A DNA stretch of 64,000 nucleotides from Pelagadaptatus sp034112445 (lineage in GTDB: Bacteria; Pseudomonadota; Gammaproteobacteria; Pseudomonadales; Cellvibrionaceae): positions 61,342 through 125,341 of the forward strand of contig JAWUVI010000007.1 in NCBI GenBank assembly GCA_034112445.1, in the 5' to 3' direction. Of this stretch, positions 1 to 8,082 are shown in pieces. The number at the start of each line of letters is the position of its first letter. The first letter of the stretch is position 1. A model generated the notes under the pieces. The model did not search any database. It was not told the DNA's origin and saw only the letters and a list, made by a program, of their open reading frames with translations. The translations under genes were made by a program, and so were the position numbers.

Positions 1-920
1 CTTCTCTATACGGTGAAGATGTCGTCATTCGCTTGCTTCCACAAAACAACACTTTAATTAGCATTGATGAGTTAGGTCTATCGCCATTCATTTCAAAAAG
101 CTACCAGCGTCTACTCAACAACCCAACTGGGTTAATACTTGTGGTGGGCCCAACCGGCTCAGGAAAATCAACCACGCTCTATGCCGGTCTACAATTACTG
201 GCGCAAGATGGTCGGCGTAAGGTCATCACCATCGAAGACCCCGTTGAATACTCAATCGATAATATTCAGCAGACCCAAATACGCTCAGAGATAAACTTTA
301 ACTTCAGTGATGCTATGCGTTCTTTCGTTCGACAAGATCCCGATGTCATTCTAGTGGGTGAAATCCGTGATGAAGAAACCGCGATGGAAGCCATTCGCGC
401 GTCACAAACTGGTCACGTGGTTTTATCTACTTTGCACTGTAACGATGCCACTGACGCTCTACAGCGACTATACGATTTAAACGTACACCCAAACTCTATT
501 GCCAGCGAACTACTTGCCGTTATTGCCCAGCGCTTAGCCAAACGTATATGCACTCATTGTCGCACTCAGGTAGAGCCCGACACAGCCATTTTGGCCGAAC
601 TATTCCCCGATGGCGCTCCCTCCGACTTTAAATGCTATGCAGGACAAGGTTGTCTGCATTGTGATGATCGAGGCACTAAAGGGAGAATCGGTATTATGGA
701 GTTTATGCAAGTAAATACTGACATCCGCAACGCCATCTCCCGCCAACCACCCATATTGGAATTGCGCGAAACCGCATTAAACACCGGTTTAATCACAATG
801 CGCAGTAGCGCTCTAGATCACGTAATGAAAGGCATTATCCCATTAACAGAGCTGCCAAGGTTACTCCCCGAAGAGCGTATGGCACCCGAAAAACGCATGA
901 GAATTAAAAGTAGCGTGTAA
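1..920 (+). CDS. GspE/PilB-type secretion or pilus ATPase, 5' end cut by window
   Basis: C-terminal part of a hexameric AAA ATPase of the type II secretion/type IV pilus family, which powers pilin-like fibre assembly from the cytoplasmic face of the inner membrane. The frame is open from base 3 (SLYGEDVVIRLL, the conserved strand before the nucleotide-binding core), so the gene starts outside the window; the ATG at 33 is internal. Seen: Walker A GPTGSGKST at about 147-173, the Asp box IEDPVEY, the Walker B-like region ILVGEIRDEE, the His box HVVLSTLHCNDA, and a four-Cys zinc motif (CTHC ... CLHC) typical of GspE/PilB rather than PilT. The family assignment is secure. Whether it serves a type II system, type IV pili or an MSHA-like pilus cannot be decided without the upstream genes. 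Confidence 0.9.
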   Translation, partial: SLYGEDVVIRLLPQNNTLISIDELGLSPFISKSYQRLLNNPTGLILVVGPTGSGKSTTLYAGLQLLAQDGRRKVITIEDPVEYSIDNIQQTQIRSEINFNFSDAMRSFVRQDPDVILVGEIRDEETAMEAIRASQTGHVVLSTLHCNDATDALQRLYDLNVHPNSIASELLAVIAQRLAKRICTHCRTQVEPDTAILAELFPDGAPSDFKCYAGQGCLHCDDRGTKGRIGIMEFMQVNTDIRNAISRQPPILELRETALNTGLITMRSSALDHVMKGIIPLTELPRLLPEERMAPEKRMRIKSSV

Positions 921-978
921 ATCCAACTACAGTAAAGATATTACTCAGATTAATAAACACAGATCAATGAGGCAACAC

Positions 979-1245
979 ATGGGAATACCAACGACAATAG
1001 AGTTTGATCAGGCAATCGCTGAAGCCGCCAGAATGCGTGAATCTGGAGAAGACCCAAACCATATCGCTAAAACGTTACTGAGCTTAAACTATCGCTTTCA
1101 ACACCTCAAAGAGGTGTATCACGCAACTGAGCACTACCTAAATTCTGGCATGGCTGAAATTCCACACGCCAAACTCACAGTCGCCTTACGAAAATTCCGC
1201 GAACTAGAAAACGAGTCAGGTGACAGCGATAGGCTTCCAATGTAA
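979..1245 (+). CDS. conserved small protein of unknown function
   Basis: Soluble, charged, mostly helical protein of 88 residues with no signal peptide, membrane segment or motif that I recognise. The reading frame also contains an ATG at 967, but the GAGG at 970-973 lies six bases before the ATG at 979, which favours the shorter form beginning MGIPTTIEFDQA. It follows the secretion ATPase by about 60 bp on the same strand, so it may be co-transcribed. It converges on the chemoreceptor gene with only 16 bp between the two stops. No function is proposed. Confidence 0.6.
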   Translation: MGIPTTIEFDQAIAEAARMRESGEDPNHIAKTLLSLNYRFQHLKEVYHATEHYLNSGMAEIPHAKLTVALRKFRELENESGDSDRLPM

Positions 1246-1261
1246 AAAAAGCACCAGAGGG

Positions 1262-2494
1262 CTAAAACAATTCAGCCTCATCGTTATCCAAACCTTCGGC
1301 CGTAGATTGCAATCGAGAAACTTGACGACGCTGGGTTCGCCATGGATTTGATGAAATATTCAACATCGATAAGCGTTCTTGCAACTGCTTGGCAACATTC
1401 TCAATATCTGATTTTGATAGAGGCTGCATACGTGAACTATCAAGACTCTCAGCATTCATCGTATTCAAGCCATCGACCGCAATTCGAGCCTCTTCAGCAG
1501 TGCTAAGCTGCTGATTAGCCGACTCACTGATCATAACGCCAGAATCATTAACCATACCAATAACGACAGCCAATTCACCTAATTGCTCAGAAACACTCGT
1601 AACTTGCTCCAAACTTTCTTTTGATGCTTTACCGCTTCTTGCCATTACTTCAACCATCGCCGAGGTGCGGCTTTGAACTCGCTCAAGCATGGCCTGCACT
1701 TCATCAGTAGATTCCCTGGTACGCGATGCTAAATTACGAACTTCATCCGCCACTACCGCGAAACCGCGCCCTTGCTCACCCGCTCTAGCCGCTTCAATAG
1801 CCGCATTCAAAGCCAATAGATTTGTTTGTTCAGCAATACCATTAATCGCAGTGACAATAGAACCAATCTGATCACTTTCGTTTTGCAGCTCACTTAAAAC
1901 TGTTTCAGCCTCTTCCATGTGCCCAGAAAGATCACTCATCACACTATTGGTTTTGAGCATGGAGCCCTGACAATTAGTTACTGCAGCATTACCCTCGGCT
2001 AACTGATCTGCGATCAATTGAGATTGACTTGCTACAGCACTTGATTGACCTGACATAGTCGTCATGGCTGCCATAACGCTTTGCGAAAAATTGGTTTGCA
2101 TGAACGCTTTTTGAGTGGTGTCGTTGTAGCTATCAGCTAACTCTTCTGACATAGGAATCAGCCGTGAAGCCGCAGCCATCGATAATTCGATAGGCTTTTC
2201 AATACTCTCTAACAAACGATTGAGCTCATGAGCAAGCTCAGTGATCTCAGGAGGGATATCGCCGTCAAATTTAGCGGTTAGGTCAACATAGTTAGGCTGT
2301 AAAATTTCTTGTACTTTGTTGTGCAATAAAGAAATTCTATAACCTGCAACTTTCGTTACTCCCCAGTACACCAGACCAAGGAGCAGTGCGTCTTTAAATA
2401 AAATCACAACAAGGCTATCGAAGTAATCGTAAAACAGCAAATCAACAATGAGGAGTCCTATAGTAATGACTGCTGTAACTTGATTGCGGCGCAT
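1262..2494 (-). CDS. methyl-accepting chemotaxis protein without a periplasmic sensor domain
   Basis: Chemoreceptor of 410 residues that would signal to CheA/CheW. Two closely spaced hydrophobic segments (about residues 8-22 and 28-50) form a membrane hairpin with almost no periplasmic loop, so any stimulus is probably sensed in the membrane or cytoplasm. The highly conserved signalling tip is intact (EQTNLLALNAAIEAARAGEQ followed by GRGFAVVADEVRNLA, roughly residues 222-257), flanked by long coiled coils. The C-terminus (DNDEAELF) shows no CheR-tethering pentapeptide. No che genes are nearby, so it is an orphan receptor. Start is the ATG at 2494, just upstream of the first membrane helix. 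Confidence 0.9.
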   Translation of the reverse strand: MRRNQVTAVITIGLLIVDLLFYDYFDSLVVILFKDALLLGLVYWGVTKVAGYRISLLHNKVQEILQPNYVDLTAKFDGDIPPEITELAHELNRLLESIEKPIELSMAAASRLIPMSEELADSYNDTTQKAFMQTNFSQSVMAAMTTMSGQSSAVASQSQLIADQLAEGNAAVTNCQGSMLKTNSVMSDLSGHMEEAETVLSELQNESDQIGSIVTAINGIAEQTNLLALNAAIEAARAGEQGRGFAVVADEVRNLASRTRESTDEVQAMLERVQSRTSAMVEVMARSGKASKESLEQVTSVSEQLGELAVVIGMVNDSGVMISESANQQLSTAEEARIAVDGLNTMNAESLDSSRMQPLSKSDIENVAKQLQERLSMLNISSNPWRTQRRQVSRLQSTAEGLDNDEAELF

Positions 2495-2590
2495 AGCGAA
2501 TTCCTAAAGCGGGTAAATTTATATTCTAGACAAGGTATCGGCCGAAGAAACTATATATTTACCCTTAAGTAAAACTTTAACGTCTGAATT

Positions 2591-3058
2591 TTACATTTGC
2601 GATTGAATATAGTTTTGTAAGCCAATCTTTTGAATCAACCCCAACTGCTTCTCTAGCCACCAAGCATGATCCACTTCAGTATCTTCCAATAGCTTTTCTA
2701 AAATCTCACGACTTTGGTAATCTTGTTCTTCTTCACAGATTTTAATTCCAGCCTTAAGTTCTCTGGCAACGGCGTACTCAACATTCAAGTCACTTTGAAG
2801 CATTTCAGGAACATCTTTACCAATGTTAATTTCGGCACGGGTGACCATATCTGGCGTCCCCTCAAGAAACAACATCCGTTCGATCAAGGCTGCAGCATGC
2901 CCCTTCTCATCATCAAACTCATGATCAATGCGTTCAAATAATTTGCTAATACCCCAATCATCATACATACGCGAATGAATAAAATATTGATCCATTGCGG
3001 CCAATTCCCAACCAAGCAGGCCGTTTAATACTTTGATTACTTTAGTACTACCTTTCAT
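2591..3058 (-). CDS. bfr: bacterioferritin subunit, ferroxidase-competent, lacks haem-ligand Met
   Basis: Iron-storage subunit of a 24-mer cage that oxidises Fe(II) and stores it as mineral. The reading frame extends to a TTG at 3073, but AAGGAG sits six bases before the ATG at 3058, giving 155 residues that align with E. coli Bfr (MKGDTKVI). The di-iron ligands appear complete: E18, E51, H54, a Glu in the third helix and the ExxH of EVDHAWW. Position 52, Met in E. coli Bfr and the haem ligand, is Lys here (DDEKGH). It is the second gene of a bfr pair, 47 bp after the paralogue. The two probably form mixed cages (inference). Confidence 0.92.
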   Translation of the reverse strand: MKGSTKVIKVLNGLLGWELAAMDQYFIHSRMYDDWGISKLFERIDHEFDDEKGHAAALIERMLFLEGTPDMVTRAEINIGKDVPEMLQSDLNVEYAVARELKAGIKICEEEQDYQSREILEKLLEDTEVDHAWWLEKQLGLIQKIGLQNYIQSQM

Positions 3059-3105
3059 TGCTAACTCCTTCAAAAACTCAATTATTGATCTGCAAATTAT
3101 GTCTA

Positions 3106-3570
3106 TTACATTTTTGACTGTAAGTAATTCTCAATGCTTGTATTGGTGATGAGATATTCTTGAGCTTCAATCCAATCAATATGGCCTTCTTCATACTCAA
3201 GTATTTCTTCCAATATATCTCGGCTAACAAAGTCTTGGGCTTGCTCACAAATAGAAACAGCTTCGATTAAAACTTCTCGCTCTTGATACTGTAAAGCCAT
3301 GTCACATTGCAGCATTTCTTGTGTGTGCTCACCAATACGAACTTTCTCTACATGCTGTAAATTTGGCAAGCCTTCTAAAAACAAAATACGCTCAATCAAT
3401 TCATCCGCTTGCTTCATATCTTTGATTGATTTTTTATAGCTTTTTTCGTTTAAACCATTGAGCCCCCAATTTTTATACATCCGCGCGTGTAAAAAATATT
3501 GGTTAATAGAAGTAAGCTCAAGTGCTAGCAGTCTATTCAGACAGCCAATAACATTTGCATCGCCTTGCAT
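3106..3570 (-). CDS. bfr: bacterioferritin subunit, haem-ligand Met kept, ferroxidase site degraded
   Basis: Second bacterioferritin paralogue, 154 residues, colinear with E. coli Bfr from its first residue (MQGDANVI). E18, M52 and the EEGHIDW motif (E127/H130 equivalents) are present, but E51 is Asp and H54 is Gln (KDMKQAD), so the di-iron centre should be impaired while the haem site at the subunit interface is kept. This is the mirror image of its neighbour. An AAAGGCGA ribosome site precedes the ATG at 3570. It is the promoter-proximal gene, and a Fur-box-like palindrome lies about 110 bp upstream. Paired Bfr subunits with such a division of labour are known in other proteobacteria; heteromer formation here is inferred. 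Confidence 0.92.
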   Translation of the reverse strand: MQGDANVIGCLNRLLALELTSINQYFLHARMYKNWGLNGLNEKSYKKSIKDMKQADELIERILFLEGLPNLQHVEKVRIGEHTQEMLQCDMALQYQEREVLIEAVSICEQAQDFVSRDILEEILEYEEGHIDWIEAQEYLITNTSIENYLQSKM

Positions 3571-3681
3571 AAAGTCGCCTTTAATATTTGAATAAATAAT
3601 ATAAGAGAGATTGGTAATAAAAGGGAGTATAAATTATTTGGTCAATAAAGAAATAAAAACCGATTTAAATCAATTAGTTAG

Positions 3682-3702
3682 TAATGATAAACACTATCAT
3701 TA
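3682..3702. promoter_or_regulatory. Fur-box-like palindrome upstream of bfr pair
   Basis: A perfect inverted repeat, TAATGATA-aacac-TATCATTA, with 8-bp arms and a 5-bp spacer, closely resembling the GATAATGAT-type Fur operator. It lies between the bfr operon and the tiny membrane protein genes and could control the bfr operon or act on transcription reading into the region. Assignment to Fur rests on sequence resemblance only. Confidence 0.6.
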
Positions 3703-3796
3703 ATGTTTACTTTGGCAATTAGGTAAGTCAGCATGATACTAAGCATAAGAAATGATTTTATCTAAAGCGGAAGCTCTTTAACTGTGAGCTTCTGCT

Positions 3797-3868
3797 CTAT
3801 TGACCATGACAATCTTGGTACATTGCCACAGCCAAAACAGCAGAATATATGGTTAGAATAATAGCCAT
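3797..3868 (-). CDS. 23-residue hydrophobic small protein (copy 2)
   Basis: Reads MAIILTIYSAVLAVAMYQDC followed by HGQ and a TAG stop: one membrane segment with a short polar tail. AAGGAG lies seven bases before the ATG, a strong ribosome site that supports real translation. It is a paralogue of the gene at 3899-3982 (shared pattern MAIIL-IY-AVLA-A-Y....HGQ), 30 bp downstream of it on the same strand. Function is unknown; a role as an accessory subunit or a small regulator in the inner membrane is possible. It lies upstream of the Fur-box-like palindrome and the bfr genes on the same strand. Confidence 0.6.
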   Translation of the reverse strand: MAIILTIYSAVLAVAMYQDCHGQ

Positions 3869-3898
3869 TACAGGCTCCTTTAAGCAAAAGATAAAAAA

Positions 3899-3982
3899 TT
3901 ATGAATTAACGTGCTGTCCGTGATTTTCTTCGTATACAGCAAAAGCCAAAACAGCAACGTAGATTGAAAGAATAATAGCCAT
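3899..3982 (-). CDS. 27-residue hydrophobic small protein (copy 1)
   Basis: Reads MAIILSIYVAVLAFAVYEEN followed by HGQHVNS. One predicted membrane helix occupies residues 2-17, with a charged, His-containing tail. AAAGGTGA precedes the ATG at 3982 by six to seven bases; the longer upstream reading frame to 4084 has no comparable start signal. It is tandem with and clearly homologous to the gene at 3797-3868, so a duplicated small-protein gene is more likely than chance open frames. I do not recognise the family. The His residues in both tails could contact metal, but that is speculation. Confidence 0.6.
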   Translation of the reverse strand: MAIILSIYVAVLAFAVYEENHGQHVNS

Positions 3983-4207
3983 GATAGTCACCTTTATATT
4001 TTGATAAGAATTAATGTGGTTTAAGTGAAGCGCTTGTTTGCTTAACTTGTTGAACAGATTAATCCTCACAAAAACATTCCACAAATGATCAATATTCTTT
4101 TTTGATATGAATATAAGGAATATCGTTAACCGCTATTTATAGGTATTCTTTTAGATTAAATCTATCCTGTTTAAAACCATGACAATCGCCCCGGTAATTG
4201 CCAATGC

Positions 4208-4240
4208 CAAATAGCAATAACAAATACCAATAACAAATGG
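4208..4240. repeat. short tandem repeat, 13-bp unit, 2.5 copies
   Basis: Units caaatagcaataa, caaataccaataa and a partial caaatgg, ending 11 bp before the start codon of the alkaline phosphatase gene, so the last partial copy abuts the ribosome-binding region (ggaaag). One of nine such arrays in the window. Confidence 0.75.
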
Positions 4241-4251
4241 AAAGTCTGAAT

Positions 4252-5652
4252 ATGAAATTTAAATCCTTGCGTGCCCTACTAACCAGCAGTTTTGTAGCCA
4301 CAAGCTTAGTGTGTGCCGCGCCTATGGCTCTCGCTACTGAAAGTCGTAACGTCATATTGATCATTGGCGATGGAATGGACGATCAACAGATAACCATTGC
4401 CCGTAACTACTTGAAAGGCTCACAGGGGCAACTCTTGCTTGATACCATGCCAGTGCGTGGAGTCGTACAGGTTTTAACGGTTTCAGAAGAATCACCAACC
4501 CAACCGGTTTACGTTGCTGATTCAGCCAACAGTGCAACCGCCATGGCAACCGGTGTTCGAACCAGTCGTGGCAGAATTGCAACTTCAGCTAAAGAAGACA
4601 AAGATTTATCTACCGTTGCTGAACAGGCCAAAAGCCAAGGCTGGAGTGTTGGCATAGTAACAACGGCTAATGTTACCGATGCAACTCCCGCCTCATTTAT
4701 TGCTCACATCAATCAACGCGGCTGTGAAAACACTGACATGATGGTTAATGCCAAAGTCAGTGGCAACCTCTACACCAATTGCAAAAATGATTTAAAAGCG
4801 AATAACGGCAAAGGCTCTATTGCTGAACAAATTGCCGACTCCAGCTTTGATATTATCCTTGGTGGCGGCCAGAAACATTTTGCGACTCTAACTGAAGCTG
4901 GTAACAGCACTATTTTAGAAGCCGCGCAAAACAACAATCACCACACCATAGATAGCGCCGAACAATTGACCAACTTACCAGCAGACAAAAATATACTAGG
5001 GCTTTTTTCAAGCAGCACCATGCCGGTTAAGTGGCAAGGTGAAAACGGCCGAATAGCTGAACAAGCTGAACCTAGCCTGCTAAATTACCTTGACTGGAGA
5101 CTGGGCAGTGTAGAGCTTCCAAAACCAATGAAGTGTGAAGCCAACCCTGCCTTTACCGGCATGCCTACATTGCCACAAATGACTTCTGCTGCCTTAAAAA
5201 AACTATCTATTAATAGCAAAGGCTTCTTTCTTATGATTGAGTCAGCCTCAATTGACAAGCAGTCGCACAAGCGCAACCCTTGCGGCAGTATTGGTGAGCT
5301 AGAACAATTAGAAGACACCCTGGCTTTGGCTTTAGAATTTACCGAGAAAAATCCACAAACATTAATTATGGTAACTGCTGATCACGGCCAAGCCGCGCAT
5401 ATCATTCCAGATGAATCTCTATTCAAGGCAATCGGAGTTCCGGTTTATACCCCAGGTCATGTTGCGAGAATAACAACTCCTGAAGGCTCTAACCTTGCCG
5501 TCAACTACGCCACCAATGAGTTTCCTTACGAAGAGCATACTGGCGTTAATGTCGCCATATTTTCAAACCAACAGGGTCGCAATATTATTGCACCAATGAT
5601 TCGCCAAACGGATATATACGCTATTACTAAGCAATATTTGCAATTGCAATAA
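4252..5652 (+). CDS. alkaline phosphatase, PhoA family
   Basis: Periplasmic phosphomonoesterase that releases phosphate from organic esters. The start at 4252 (MKFKSLRALL) is preferred over the in-frame ATG at 4237, because GGAAAG lies six bases upstream and it gives a clean signal peptide ending near ALA-TES. Seen: metal ligand motif IIGDGMD, the nucleophile Ser region DSANSATAMATG, and the metal-binding TADHGQA and EEHTGVNV histidines. The length, 466 residues, matches the family. It is preceded by a 13-bp tandem repeat. No convincing Pho box was found, so phosphate control is not shown. A methyltransferase gene follows after 39 bp on the same strand. Confidence 0.9.
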   Translation: MKFKSLRALLTSSFVATSLVCAAPMALATESRNVILIIGDGMDDQQITIARNYLKGSQGQLLLDTMPVRGVVQVLTVSEESPTQPVYVADSANSATAMATGVRTSRGRIATSAKEDKDLSTVAEQAKSQGWSVGIVTTANVTDATPASFIAHINQRGCENTDMMVNAKVSGNLYTNCKNDLKANNGKGSIAEQIADSSFDIILGGGQKHFATLTEAGNSTILEAAQNNNHHTIDSAEQLTNLPADKNILGLFSSSTMPVKWQGENGRIAEQAEPSLLNYLDWRLGSVELPKPMKCEANPAFTGMPTLPQMTSAALKKLSINSKGFFLMIESASIDKQSHKRNPCGSIGELEQLEDTLALALEFTEKNPQTLIMVTADHGQAAHIIPDESLFKAIGVPVYTPGHVARITTPEGSNLAVNYATNEFPYEEHTGVNVAIFSNQQGRNIIAPMIRQTDIYAITKQYLQLQ

Positions 5653-5691
5653 TAGATTCAATTAAGTCAATCCATTCCGAGAATAGAGCCT

Positions 5692-6306
5692 ATGTCATTT
5701 TACGATACCTACGTATTACCCCACTTCCTTAATTGCGCTTGCGGCACCAAACCTATTGCTCGGCAACGCGAAAAAGTTGTCCCACAAGCAGAAGGTAGGA
5801 TTTTAGAGGTTGGCATGGGTTCAGGTTTAAACATACCGTTTTACAATTCCGATAAGGTGGACATGGTCTGGGGACTTGAGCCCTCAGAGGGAATGCGTAA
5901 GAAAGCCCAACACAGTGTGGAAGCAGCGCCCTTTGACATTGAATGGTTAGACTTACCCGGTGAAGAAATACCGCTAGATAACAACAGCGCTGACACCATT
6001 GTTCTTACCTATACCCTATGCACCATTCCCGATTGGCACGCTGCTCTTCTGCAAATGCGCCGAGTACTAAAACCAGGGGGGAAGTTGCTGTTTAGCGAAC
6101 ACGGTGAAGCTCCTGACGCCAACATAAAAAAGTGGCAGAACCGTATTAATCCTTACTGGAAGTGTATTGCTGGTGGCTGTAATTTACATCGCCCTATCCC
6201 TAAACTGTTGAAGGAGGGAGGGTTCAAAATTGAGCAGATGGAATCTCTGTATTTACCTTCCACGCCTAAATTCGCCGGCTTTAATTATTGCGGCAGTGCC
6301 TCTTAG
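5692..6306 (+). CDS. class I SAM-dependent methyltransferase
   Basis: Small cytoplasmic methyltransferase of 204 residues with the Rossmann-fold SAM site: motif I LEVGMGSGLNIPFY (about residues 38-51), an acidic residue after the second strand (WGLEPSEGM), and a motif IV/post region (TYTLCTIPDW, RVLKPGGKLLFSEHG). The N-terminus carries a CACG and the C-terminal part a further Cys/His-rich patch (CIAGGCNLHRPI), reminiscent of METTL7-like or phospholipid-type methyltransferases. The substrate is not predictable. It lies 39 bp after the phosphatase gene and may share its transcript; it converges on the copper permease gene downstream. Confidence 0.85.
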   Translation: MSFYDTYVLPHFLNCACGTKPIARQREKVVPQAEGRILEVGMGSGLNIPFYNSDKVDMVWGLEPSEGMRKKAQHSVEAAPFDIEWLDLPGEEIPLDNNSADTIVLTYTLCTIPDWHAALLQMRRVLKPGGKLLFSEHGEAPDANIKKWQNRINPYWKCIAGGCNLHRPIPKLLKEGGFKIEQMESLYLPSTPKFAGFNYCGSAS

Positions 6307-6443
6307 GCCAATAGTTACCCACAGCTTCTGTGGATAACCATGAGGACAGTTTTGGGACAAGTTGCCGCAGCCTCTTTGCTACGGCAGCAAACCTATTGTG
6401 TTGTTTTTTTAACCGACTTTTCACATCACTAACAATAGCTTAG

Positions 6444-7601
6444 TTAAAGACCTATAGGGTTTAGAATCATCGCGATCACAAACACTTGCGGCACGGTTAC
6501 TAAGGGTAAGAACAGCGCTATTTTCCATGATTTCATGGTGTCTTTTATAACCATTACTTCCGTGTAATCTGTTGACACTCCCGTCATTAGAAAAGCAAAT
6601 CCATTACCCGGAGCATTGGCTCGAGTCATCATATCAGCCGCAATGGGAGTCGAACCTTCCGAACACACTTCAATAATGGTGGCCGCTAACATAGTGACCA
6701 ACAACCCCAACACCGTAGGACCAAACCACTCTTGAAAATTTTCCAGTGACACAAAACTGCGTAATGCTGTGGCCAACATGACACCAAACAATAACCATCG
6801 CAGCACCATACGCGAACCTTTTAAGCCTTCTAATAGAACGCCCTTAACCAAGCTAGCGCTCCATTCAATAGACTGCCATTGCTGCCGAACTTCTGCCCAA
6901 AAGTTATAATCACTGGGGAGATCATGCTTGTTAGGATTCTCGGGCAGAATTCCTTTAACAACCAGAAAGTCAAAGATAAGCCCGCTGATTAATGCAATCA
7001 CCAAAGACAGGCCAATAAATGCCAATGTCCAGGGCAAACCAATTAAGGCCACTAAAATAATCGTTAATGAAAACGAATTCCACGGACTGGCAATTAGAAA
7101 CGCCATAACCTGCCCTAAACTCGCCCCACGTTGATACAGTTGCATACCAATCATCAGGATTCCGTGGCTGCATAAATCCATTAATACGCCAGCCATGGCA
7201 GCCCTCACCAACCCAACAAAAGTACCGCCTTTACCCAGCACAGAAATCACCATCTCCTTGGGTATATTGGCCAGAACCCCAACAAAGAAAATAGCGGCTA
7301 CAACACCCCACCACATGGTATTCATTAATTCAAAAACGCCATGGCTCATCACCATCAACCACTCTGGAATATTCGAAATACCTATAAGATGGATCGAGTA
7401 ATTAACAGCAACAAAAGTAAAACTGCCCCATAACAACCAGTCAAAAGGACGTTTTTGATCAGGGGTATCGGTATCACAACAAGAACTCACGTGGACCTGA
7501 TGGGTTGTCTCTTGCGCTTCACTGCAACAAGATTCAACCGGTGCCGCGTCATGCTGACAGGCGTCTTTTGTTGGTTTTTTTTCACAACACGAATCACTCA
7601 T
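6444..7601 (-). CDS. SO_0444/ArsP-like permease, putative copper or zinc efflux
   Basis: Polytopic inner-membrane permease (385 residues, about eight hydrophobic segments) of the predicted-permease family that includes SO_0444 of Shewanella and ArsP. The N-terminal 45 residues carry three Cys-Cys pairs (DSCCEKK, ESCCSEA, SSCCDTD), which look like a soft-metal-collecting tail, and the membrane part has conserved LCSHGI and EVCSEGS motifs. Its ATG overlaps the end of the MerR gene by 4 bp (ATGA), so the two are translationally coupled. Because the regulator has Cu(I)-type ligands, the likely substrate is Cu(I). This is inference from context; zinc or arsenical substrates cannot be excluded. Confidence 0.85.
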   Translation of the reverse strand: MSDSCCEKKPTKDACQHDAAPVESCCSEAQETTHQVHVSSCCDTDTPDQKRPFDWLLWGSFTFVAVNYSIHLIGISNIPEWLMVMSHGVFELMNTMWWGVVAAIFFVGVLANIPKEMVISVLGKGGTFVGLVRAAMAGVLMDLCSHGILMIGMQLYQRGASLGQVMAFLIASPWNSFSLTIILVALIGLPWTLAFIGLSLVIALISGLIFDFLVVKGILPENPNKHDLPSDYNFWAEVRQQWQSIEWSASLVKGVLLEGLKGSRMVLRWLLFGVMLATALRSFVSLENFQEWFGPTVLGLLVTMLAATIIEVCSEGSTPIAADMMTRANAPGNGFAFLMTGVSTDYTEVMVIKDTMKSWKIALFLPLVTVPQVFVIAMILNPIGL

Positions 7602-8023
7602 TGTGTTTTCTCCTTTTGGATACTCGAAATACTATACGGCTCGGCCAGTACATCTAAGATATGGCAATGCGGTGTTTCATCACCTCGGCAACCATCAGCC
7701 AGATTACGCAACGTACTTTTCATTGATTGCAGAGACGCTATCTGTTTTTCAATATCAACCAGCTTGTTTTCTACCATTTGTTTAACATGTACGCTTTGGC
7801 GCTTATCATCGCCATACAAATCCAACAAGTGTCGGCATTCATCAAGACTGAACCCTGTGGTTCTGGCGTGCTGTAAAAAGCTCAGTAGCGCTACATCTTT
7901 CGCATCATAATCTCTGTAACCGTTAGCACTTCTTTTTACATTAATGAGTAAATCAATTTTTTCATAATAACGAATCGTCTCAGATGGCAATCCCGATAAT
8001 TTAGCCGCTTGGCTGATATTCAT
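7598..8023 (-). CDS. MerR-family regulator, CueR-like (Cu(I) type)
   Basis: Dimeric DNA-distorting activator of 141 residues. The N-terminal winged helix is typical (SQAAKLSGLPSETIRYYEKI), followed by a long dimerisation helix. The metal-binding loop shows Cys112 and Cys120 separated by seven residues (C-RGDETPH-C) with Ser at position 77, the same positions as in E. coli CueR, which selects monovalent copper or silver; zinc sensors of the ZntR type have Cys at the position of Ser77. It is the first gene of a two-gene operon with the Cys-rich permease, and it probably regulates itself through the 19-bp-spacer promoter directly upstream. Confidence 0.9.
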   Translation of the reverse strand: MNISQAAKLSGLPSETIRYYEKIDLLINVKRSANGYRDYDAKDVALLSFLQHARTTGFSLDECRHLLDLYGDDKRQSVHVKQMVENKLVDIEKQIASLQSMKSTLRNLADGCRGDETPHCHILDVLAEPYSISSIQKEKTQ

Positions 8024-8082
8024 GTTAAATTCTCCGCTTTATCGTTAGATCTTTTATCACCATAAACATTGGATCTACTATA

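Noticed and set aside
4085..4250. Pho box before the alkaline phosphatase gene
   Set aside because: Only one TGTCAT-like half-site on the minus strand; no second repeat at the 11-bp spacing.
4137..4260. Possible third copy of the tiny membrane protein (minus-strand segment ending in GDCHGF)
   Set aside because: The DNA shares ccatgacaatc and some further bases with copy 2, but there is no ATG or ribosome site, the C-terminus runs on, and the hydrophobic part is produced by the 13-bp tandem repeat. At best a relic.
6375..6391. Hairpin TTTGCT-acggc-AGCAAA between the convergent methyltransferase and permease genes
   Set aside because: Short stem, with the T run 11 bases away; not convincing enough to list as a terminator.
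6635..6660. tRNA-like ggagtcgaaccttcc string
   Set aside because: Lies inside the conserved coding sequence of the permease and no cloverleaf can be built around it. No tRNA gene was found in the window.
7455..7910. 151-residue plus-strand open frame
   Set aside because: Lies antisense across the permease and MerR genes, with no recognisable motif; a shadow of real coding sequence.
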